In this document: positions 58,705 to 64,000 of the stretch, in pieces
Position numbering within the stretch: position 1 is the first letter of the stretch
Layout: each line of letters opens with the position of its first letter
From: Paenibacillus pinistramenti
GTDB lineage: Bacteria; Bacillota; Bacilli; Paenibacillales; Paenibacillaceae
Length of the DNA stretch: 64,000 nucleotides
Assembly: GCF_005869875.1 (NCBI RefSeq)
Contig: NZ_VAWG01000008.1
Location: 96,333 to 160,332, forward strand
Direction: 5' to 3'
The notes under the pieces: model-generated
Database searches by the model: none
Seen by the model: only the letters and a program-made list of their open reading frames with translations
Told to the model about the DNA's origin: nothing
Made by a program: the position numbers and the translations under genes

Positions 58705-59085
58705 ATGAAGAAATCGGTAATTGCAACGACTCATGCTCCCGGGGCTATCGGTCCTTATTCCCAAGGAATTTCGATCGGCGACCTGGTGTATACGTCCGGA
58801 CAGCTGGGTATGGACCCGGCTGCCGGTGAGCTGGCTGACGGAGTAGCGGCTCAAACCGCGCAGTCCCTGCGGAATGTACAAGCCATTTTGGAAGCCGCCG
58901 GCAGCGGCCTGGACCAGGTAGTGAAAACAACGGTTTTCCTGAAAGACATGAACGATTTTGTGAAAATGAACGAGGTGTACAGCACCTTCTTCACAGAGCC
59001 TTATCCGGCACGCAGCGCCGTCGAGGTGGCCCGCCTTCCAAAGGATGCGCAGGTAGAGATCGAGGTTGTAGCGCTGAAGAAGTAG
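58705..59085 (+). CDS. RidA family reactive imine/enamine deaminase
   Basis: 126 residues: APGAIGPYSQGISIGDLVYTSGQLGMDPAAGEL at the start, AQTAQSLRNVQAILEAAGSGLDQVVKTTVFL, and the substrate Arg in YPARSAVEVARLPKDAQVEIEVVA. Hydrolyses 2-aminoacrylate-type intermediates formed by PLP enzymes. Full-length trimer subunit. Confidence 0.96.
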   Translation: MKKSVIATTHAPGAIGPYSQGISIGDLVYTSGQLGMDPAAGELADGVAAQTAQSLRNVQAILEAAGSGLDQVVKTTVFLKDMNDFVKMNEVYSTFFTEPYPARSAVEVARLPKDAQVEIEVVALKK

Positions 59086-59086
59086 T

Positions 59087-59128
59087 ATTCAAGAAATGGC
59101 ACTCAAGAAATAGCGCTTAAGAAATGGA
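59087..59128. repeat. Three 14-bp tandem units after ridA
   Basis: ATTCAAGAAATGGC (59087), ACTCAAGAAATAGC (59101) and GCTTAAGAAATGGA (59115) begin one base after the stop codon. Confidence 0.85.
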
Positions 59129-59180
59129 CTGAAGGAATAAGGCATAGAGTATCTGCGCTGCTGCTGCAGCGGGAATAGAA

Positions 59181-59218
59181 GAAGGCCTCTGAGCGATCAG
59201 AGGTCTTCTTCTTTTTTT
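59181..59218 (+). terminator. Terminator of ridA
   Basis: GAAGGCCTCTG pairs with CAGAGGTCTTC (59198-59208) with one mismatch, followed by TTCTTTTTTT. Confidence 0.88.
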
Positions 59219-59236
59219 AGTGAAAAATTTTCCTCG

Positions 59237-60052
59237 TTACTGGCCGTGCCTGCGGGTTGATGTGAACCCGAAACGGGGGTAGCCTTTTGCCCCTCTCCGG
59301 TCATCAGCAGGCCTAAACAGCAGAATCCACAAGCTGAACCCGAGCAGGAAGGCGGCAAGGCCGATGGCTGTTATATAAACGTTGACGGTATCCTTCTGCT
59401 CGAAAGCGATGGCTGAATAAGCCCAGACCAGCGCAAGGGGCAGAATGAAGTCGCGGCCCCGGAATGCGGTAATCAGAGCGGCGGCGGCTCCCAGAGCCAG
59501 CAGGACAATGGCTATGCCATCCAGCTGGAGGCCCTGCCCGCCCCAGCTGTTCTTCTGAAGCACAGCAGCCATATTGACGAGCAGCGCGGCGCATATCCAG
59601 CCTAGATAAAGGCTAAAGGGCAGGCGCAGGAAGAATTGTTCACCCCGCGTTGGGTCAGGGATGAGCCTGGTTTTTCTGTAAATGATGACTAAGGTAACAA
59701 GAAGAGCGATCATATCCAGAACGGAGGCTGCGACCAGCTGGTTCTGCCACAGCAGAATCCATCCGGCGTTGAAGACGCACGATAATACGAACCAGAATCC
59801 GATGGAGCGAACAGAATCCCGGTGTTCGGTAAATCTTCTGAACTGATAAATGCAGAATCCGGCCAGCAGCAGGTAGATGAGCGACCAGATCATAAACGCA
59901 TAGCCGGCCGGCGTGACCGGTGTATGGTATTTATCCGACAGCTCGCCTGTCGTATGGCCGCCGAGCGGGATGATCACCGCGGCCGCATTTACGGCAATCA
60001 TAATGAGATAGAAAATGATGTTCCACCATTTATAAGGATTGTGCCTCAGCAT
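59237..60052 (-). CDS. TspO/MBR-like tryptophan-rich membrane protein
   Basis: 271 residues, about eight hydrophobic segments. The pattern TPAGYAFMIWSLIYLLLAGFCIYQ and FNAGWILLWQNQL, LYLGWICAALLVNMAA is that of the longer bacterial branch of TspO/MBR-related proteins (five-segment core plus extra helices). Classical TspO binds porphyrins and cholesterol-like ligands; this branch has no known ligand. Single gene, convergent with ridA. Confidence 0.82.
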   Translation of the reverse strand: MLRHNPYKWWNIIFYLIMIAVNAAAVIIPLGGHTTGELSDKYHTPVTPAGYAFMIWSLIYLLLAGFCIYQFRRFTEHRDSVRSIGFWFVLSCVFNAGWILLWQNQLVAASVLDMIALLVTLVIIYRKTRLIPDPTRGEQFFLRLPFSLYLGWICAALLVNMAAVLQKNSWGGQGLQLDGIAIVLLALGAAAALITAFRGRDFILPLALVWAYSAIAFEQKDTVNVYITAIGLAAFLLGFSLWILLFRPADDRRGAKGYPRFGFTSTRRHGQ

Positions 60053-60180
60053 GTCCGGCTCCTCTCTTGAAGCTCAATTGGATTTCTTCCCTTTCTATTC
60101 ATATACCCGAAGCCGGACAGCTTCTTTCTGCCTGCCCGCTTTATTTTTTTGGTTGAGTTCATACGAGTTTGCGGAAAGCT

Positions 60181-60221
60181 GTTTTTAATCGGGCAGCTTA
60201 ATGTATAATATAATATTAAGT
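60181..60221 (+). promoter_or_regulatory. Candidate promoter of the SNF2 helicase gene
   Basis: TATAAT at 60204-60209 lies within CTTAATGTATAATATAATATTAAG-like AT-rich DNA whose ends (CTTAAT and ATTAAG) are inverted repeats. A -35 element is not clear. Confidence 0.4.
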
Positions 60222-60250
60222 TCTCAAACGGAAAAAGACAGGAGAAAGCA

Positions 60251-63200
60251 ATGAATCAACGTCTGTATGGAATATGGCTTGGCGATGTGTTCTTCAGCTT
60301 CTCTGGAGAAATATCGGAATCCAGGGTGGATGCGTGGGTACTCACCATGCGCCGGCTTCAATCGCCGGGCGGGGCAAGGCCGTTTCAGCAGGCAGCCCTG
60401 CGGATCGCTGAGTTAAGATGGCCTGCGGCAGTTCCGCGGGAGCAGGCACGGCGCGGAGAACGCAGGGGCTTGACCGGGCGCAGCCTGGAAGGCCTGGCTC
60501 TGTCGCCTAAAGACACCTGGAGCATGCTGTTCGCCTGGGAAGAAGCCGGCCTGGAAGCCCAGGGCGTAACGCCTGGCGGAGAAATGACCTATTGGCGGGA
60601 AGCGGCAAGGTTTGCGCAGAATTTGCTGCAAAGAGGGAAGATTGTACCCGGCTCAGCGCCGGCGGCTGTCCCCGGCGGCAGAAGAAGGGGGACGATGTCA
60701 GCCATCCGGGCTGTCTGGTGCCCGCTGCTCGACCTGCCGGAGGATGAGGAACGCTTCCGCAGGCTGGCCGCTGCCATGCCGCCGATCGGACTTGCGCAGA
60801 TCAGGACGCCGGCCGAGGAGGAGACCCAATCGACCGAGCAGCGCCAGCTTCATGTGCTGCATTCTTTTATCAGCGCACTTATAGATGTCAAAGTACAGGA
60901 AACGGTGCAGGAGCTGGGAAGAGAGCTCAGGAAAGCACGGGCTAACTATAGAAGAGGATACTCGCCGCTGAGCGAGCTGTGGTGGAACAATCTAACAGGC
61001 CCCGGTTATCCGGCGGAAATTCAGGGCACAGCCGCTGAAATCGGAGAGCTGGAGGCGGCGATAGCCGGAGCGGGGGGCGTAGAGCCGCAGGAACGGGCAG
61101 ACCATTCCCCCCAGGCCGGACCGGGCTTCAATCTTTGCCTAAGGCTGGAGCCGCCGGAGCGGTGGGAGGAGCACCCTTACTGGATGCTGTCCTTCTGGGC
61201 GGAGAGCCGGGAGGATCCGTCTCTCCGGATTGCGGCGGATGGCATCTGGAGCAGCACGGAGCCGGATCTGCCCCTTGGCGGAAGTGTGTACAAGGATGTG
61301 CAGACCGAATTTCTGCTGAGCTTGTATAAGGCGGCAGGCGTCTCCCCTGAAGTCAGGGCGGCGCTGAACATTTCAAGTCCCGAGGGGACCGAGCTGACCC
61401 AGGAGGAGGTGTACCGCTTTCTGAGCCGGACGGTGCCTCTGCTGCGCCGTCAAGGAATAACGGTGCAGATGCCGTCCAGATGGACGAAGGAGGGCAAGCG
61501 GCGGGCCGGCGTGAAGCTGCGCGCAAGAAGCTGGGATCAGCAGGGCAGCCGCCCTGCGAAGACGGATTTCGGCATGCAGCAGCTGGTCACGTTCAAGCTC
61601 GAGGCGATGCTGGGCGACCGGATGCTGAGCCTGGAGGAGCTTGAGGAGCTGGCGGGTTCCAAGGTTCCTCTGGTATTTTTCCAGGGTGAGTGGATAGAGA
61701 TCGACGTCAAGGAAATCCGCCAGATGCTGAAATACATGAAGAAGCATGAAGAAGGAAGCATGACGTTTGCCGAGATGATGCATCTCGCTGCTGATCCTGA
61801 TCTGGATGAGCAGTGGGAAGGCATGTATATTGCCGGCTTTGAAATGGAAGGCCTGCTGCAGGCGCTGGTGCAAGGAGATGCGCTCGGCTGTCTGGAGAAG
61901 AGACCGGTGCCGAAGACGCTGCAGGGAACGCTGCGCCCTTATCAGGAACGCGGTTTCCAGTGGCTGTCCCTGATGAAGAGGCTCGGCTTTGGCGCGCTGC
62001 TGGCCGATGACATGGGCCTTGGCAAAACGGTGCAGGTTATTACGGCGATGCTGGACGGTGAGAAGGGAGAAGAAAAGAAGGGAGAAGGAGCCTGTCTCAT
62101 CATCTGCCCGACTTCCCTTCTGGGCAACTGGCAGCGGGAATTGAAGCGGTTTGCGCCGCAGATGTCGGTCTATATTCATCATGGAGGCAAGAGGCTCCAC
62201 GGCGAGGAGTTTACGAAAGCCTGCCAGACCTACGATGTCGTTCTTACCACCTACCAGCTGGCCGGACGCGACGCGGCGGAGATGAGGGAGCTGGACTGGT
62301 CGGCCATCGTGCTGGATGAAGCGCAGTATATTAAGAACTTCGGCACCAAGCAGGCGCAGAGCGTTATGAAGCTGCGGGCCCCGCAGCGGATTGCGATGAC
62401 AGGCACGCCGGTGGAGAACCGGCTTGGCGAGCTGTGGTCGATCTTTCAGTTCCTCAATCCGGGCTACTTGGGGACTGCGGCCTCCTTCCGCCGCCAGTAT
62501 GCGGCTGGAGGCGAGGGCTATCCGGAGGAGCTGGCCAGACTGAGAAAGCTGGTGGCGCCGTTCCTCCTGCGGAGGCTCAAGAGCGACCCGGACATTTCAA
62601 AGGACCTGCCGAAGAAGATCGAAATGAAGTCTTACTGCAGTCTTACTTCCGAGCAGGCCGCGCTTTATAAGAATGTTACGGATGAGCTGATGTCGAGAAT
62701 CGGGGACAGCCAGGGAATCGCGCGGAAAGGTCTGGTTCTATCGTCTTTGACAAAGCTGAAGCAGATCTGTGATCATCCGGCGCTTCAGACGGACGGCGCT
62801 GCCGCGGCCCGGGCTTCCGGCGCAGGCCGTTCAGGCAAGCTCGAGAGGCTGCTGGAGCTGGCCGATACGGTAACGGAGAACGGCGAAGCCGCCCTGATCT
62901 TCACGCAGTACGTCCGGATGGGTGAGCTGCTTGTCCGCCATATCCGCAGCCGGTACGGGTTTGAGCCGTATTTCCTGCACGGGAGCCTGCCTAAGCGGGA
63001 AAGGGATGAGATGGTGCGGACGTTTCAGGACGGCTCCGGGCCCCCGATCTTCATTCTGTCCTTAAAGGCAGGCGGTGTGGGGCTGAATTTAACACGTGCC
63101 AATCACGTCATTCATTATGACCGCTGGTGGAATCCGGCAGTAGAGAATCAGGCGACGGACCGGGTGTTCCGCATTGGACAGGAGAAAAATGTAGAGGTCC

Positions 63201-63367
63201 ACAAGCTGATCTGCCAGGGGACGCTGGAGGAGCGGATTGACGAGCTGATCGAGCGCAAAAGATCCCTCTCCGAGCAGGTCGTCGGCTCCGGCGAGCAGTG
63301 GCTGACGGAGATGTCGACCGAGGAGCTGCAGGATCTGATTACGCTGCAGACTGTGGACTGGACCTGA
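60251..63367 (+). CDS. SNF2 family DNA-dependent ATPase (YwqA-like)
   Basis: 1038 residues. N-terminal 500 residues contain the bacterial SNF2-associated domain (LDIPLGG-like region and EEVYRFLSRTVPLLRRQGI). The motor has Walker A LLADDMGLGKTVQ (about 583-595), ICPTSLLGNWQREL, DEAQ box VLDEAQYIKNF (about 687), MTGTPVENRLGELWSIFQFL, and C-terminal motifs FLHGSLPKRERDEMV, LSLKAGGVGLNLT and HYDRWWNPAVENQATDRVFRIGQ. It remodels protein-DNA complexes. GGAGAAAG precedes the ATG; a SWIM-domain gene follows after 23 bp. Confidence 0.95.
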   Translation: MNQRLYGIWLGDVFFSFSGEISESRVDAWVLTMRRLQSPGGARPFQQAALRIAELRWPAAVPREQARRGERRGLTGRSLEGLALSPKDTWSMLFAWEEAGLEAQGVTPGGEMTYWREAARFAQNLLQRGKIVPGSAPAAVPGGRRRGTMSAIRAVWCPLLDLPEDEERFRRLAAAMPPIGLAQIRTPAEEETQSTEQRQLHVLHSFISALIDVKVQETVQELGRELRKARANYRRGYSPLSELWWNNLTGPGYPAEIQGTAAEIGELEAAIAGAGGVEPQERADHSPQAGPGFNLCLRLEPPERWEEHPYWMLSFWAESREDPSLRIAADGIWSSTEPDLPLGGSVYKDVQTEFLLSLYKAAGVSPEVRAALNISSPEGTELTQEEVYRFLSRTVPLLRRQGITVQMPSRWTKEGKRRAGVKLRARSWDQQGSRPAKTDFGMQQLVTFKLEAMLGDRMLSLEELEELAGSKVPLVFFQGEWIEIDVKEIRQMLKYMKKHEEGSMTFAEMMHLAADPDLDEQWEGMYIAGFEMEGLLQALVQGDALGCLEKRPVPKTLQGTLRPYQERGFQWLSLMKRLGFGALLADDMGLGKTVQVITAMLDGEKGEEKKGEGACLIICPTSLLGNWQRELKRFAPQMSVYIHHGGKRLHGEEFTKACQTYDVVLTTYQLAGRDAAEMRELDWSAIVLDEAQYIKNFGTKQAQSVMKLRAPQRIAMTGTPVENRLGELWSIFQFLNPGYLGTAASFRRQYAAGGEGYPEELARLRKLVAPFLLRRLKSDPDISKDLPKKIEMKSYCSLTSEQAALYKNVTDELMSRIGDSQGIARKGLVLSSLTKLKQICDHPALQTDGAAAARASGAGRSGKLERLLELADTVTENGEAALIFTQYVRMGELLVRHIRSRYGFEPYFLHGSLPKRERDEMVRTFQDGSGPPIFILSLKAGGVGLNLTRANHVIHYDRWWNPAVENQATDRVFRIGQEKNVEVHKLICQGTLEERIDELIERKRSLSEQVVGSGEQWLTEMSTEELQDLITLQTVDWT

Positions 63368-63390
63368 ATAGACAAAGGAGCGGTGTGGCA

Positions 63391-64000
63391 ATGGCGAAGG
63401 GAAAGGCGGCAGCGGAAAACGGCAGCATACAGCTGAAGGCCGCGCCGGGTGAGCTGCTGGCGGAATGGGTTCAGAATCCGATGGGGCAGGGACAGGATCA
63501 GTCCGGAAAGCCCGGCCCGGACGGCGCACTCGGAGCCGCCGGACAGGAAGACAAGGAGCGCTGCCAGGCTGCCCTTGCGGTCCGGCAAGCGGATGAAGAG
63601 CTGGAAGGGCGGATAGCCGGCTATCTGTCGGAGAAGCCGATGGAGCTGGCCGCTTTGCTGGCCGGAGAGGCCGTGCCCCAAGGGGTGGCGGAGCTGCTTC
63701 CCGCGCAGCCGCCCCTCCTTCCGCAGCCCGGCCAGGCCGGGGCTGCGGAAGCGGCGCAGCGCGCGGAAGCTCCGCGCTGCGCCTGCGGCGGCAGCGGCTG
63801 CAGGCACGCAGCCGCTCTGCGCGAGGCGGCGGTGTCCGGCTGGAGCACGGACCCGCGCCTCGCCCTCACGGCGCTGAATCTAGCGCCGGAGAAGCTGGCA
63901 CGCGCCGTATTCGGCGCGTGGGCGCAGGAAGGCGCGCCCGGGCCGGATACCGGCGGCCCGGACGCGCCTTTGGAGCCGCCCGCGGCGCAGCGCGCGGGCG
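63391..64000 (+). CDS. SWIM zinc-finger protein, cut by the window end
   Basis: Starts at ATG 63391 (or GTG 63385) behind AAAGGAG and stays open to the last base, so the 3' end is missing. About 203 residues are visible: an N-terminal helical part (GELLAEWVQNPMGQ), then RCACGGSGCRHAAAL, a CxC-x4-CxH SWIM finger at about residues 131-142, and an Ala/Pro/Gly-rich region. A SWIM protein next to an SNF2 ATPase is a conserved pair (YwqA/YwqB), and the two probably act together on DNA. GC content rises sharply here. Confidence 0.85.
   Translation, partial: MAKGKAAAENGSIQLKAAPGELLAEWVQNPMGQGQDQSGKPGPDGALGAAGQEDKERCQAALAVRQADEELEGRIAGYLSEKPMELAALLAGEAVPQGVAELLPAQPPLLPQPGQAGAAEAAQRAEAPRCACGGSGCRHAAALREAAVSGWSTDPRLALTALNLAPEKLARAVFGAWAQEGAPGPDTGGPDAPLEPPAAQRAG

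Overview
The window looks like a chromosomal segment from a GC-rich, low-copy-repeat member of the Bacillota, most probably Paenibacillus or a close relative. The evidence is Gram-positive lipoprotein signals, strong AGGAGG-type ribosome sites, frequent TTG/GTG starts, a T-box leader, a YesM/YesN-type two-component pair beside a sugar ABC transporter, two AraC-like regulators, DinR/LexA-type SOS boxes, CsbD and TspO-like proteins. No insertion sequence, phage, rRNA or CRISPR array was seen.

Layout. 0.2-3.1 kb: sulfate ABC transporter (sbp-cysT-cysW) behind a leader with an intrinsic terminator. 3.2-10 kb: sugar ABC transporter divergent from its likely sensor kinase/response regulator pair. 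10-18 kb: membrane proteins, TSUP exporter with DUF1634 partner, MarR regulator with its efflux pump, NAD(P)H-binding protein, and NAD(P)HX repair enzyme. 18-24.2 kb: T-box-controlled prolyl-tRNA synthetase, SDR, S9 peptidase, AIM24-like protein. 24.4-27.7 kb: anaerobic ribonucleotide reductase (nrdD-nrdG) and a DsbA-like protein. 28-30.2 kb: thiamine-binding protein, tRNA-Thr, then a small AT-rich islet with a gene fragment and small lipoproteins. 30.3-34.5 kb: MFS/TrmB-type pair, TetR/SDR pair, and an SOS-controlled small winged-helix gene. 34.6-38.9 kb: a structured leader, a second sugar ABC transporter, and a methyltransferase. 39.3-47.1 kb: an operon with an EetB-like (Gx/Hpre_diP_synt_I) membrane protein, two ECF ATPases, EcfT, a U32 iron-sulfur protein, a class III aminotransferase and a UbiA prenyltransferase. 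47.3-49 kb: AraC regulator and sugar acetyltransferase. 49-52.7 kb: HepT-like and HepS-like prenyl synthase subunits and a type II NADH dehydrogenase with a membrane C-terminal extension. 52.9-64 kb: cation/proton antiporter, HD-GYP protein, CsbD, orphan sensor kinase, RidA, TspO-like protein, SNF2 helicase and a truncated SWIM protein.

How the genes fit together. The most interesting unit is split over 39.6-52.7 kb. Prenyl synthase, UbiA prenyltransferase, membrane-anchored Ndh2 and an EetB/ECF set are the parts known from Gram-positive flavin-based extracellular electron transfer loci, but PplA, EetA and ApbE/FmnB are absent here, and a U32 protein and an aminotransferase are present instead. 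The ECF operon and ndh2 carry nearly the same 18-bp palindrome (GTGAAANAAATCACA core), of Rex or Fnr type, so they are probably co-regulated by redox state or oxygen. With nrdDG this suggests a facultative anaerobe.

A second window-wide pattern is unexpected: at least twelve genes have a short degenerate tandem repeat (units of 7-20 bp, 2-8 copies) at or just after the stop codon, usually between the gene and its terminator. Unit sequences differ at every locus.
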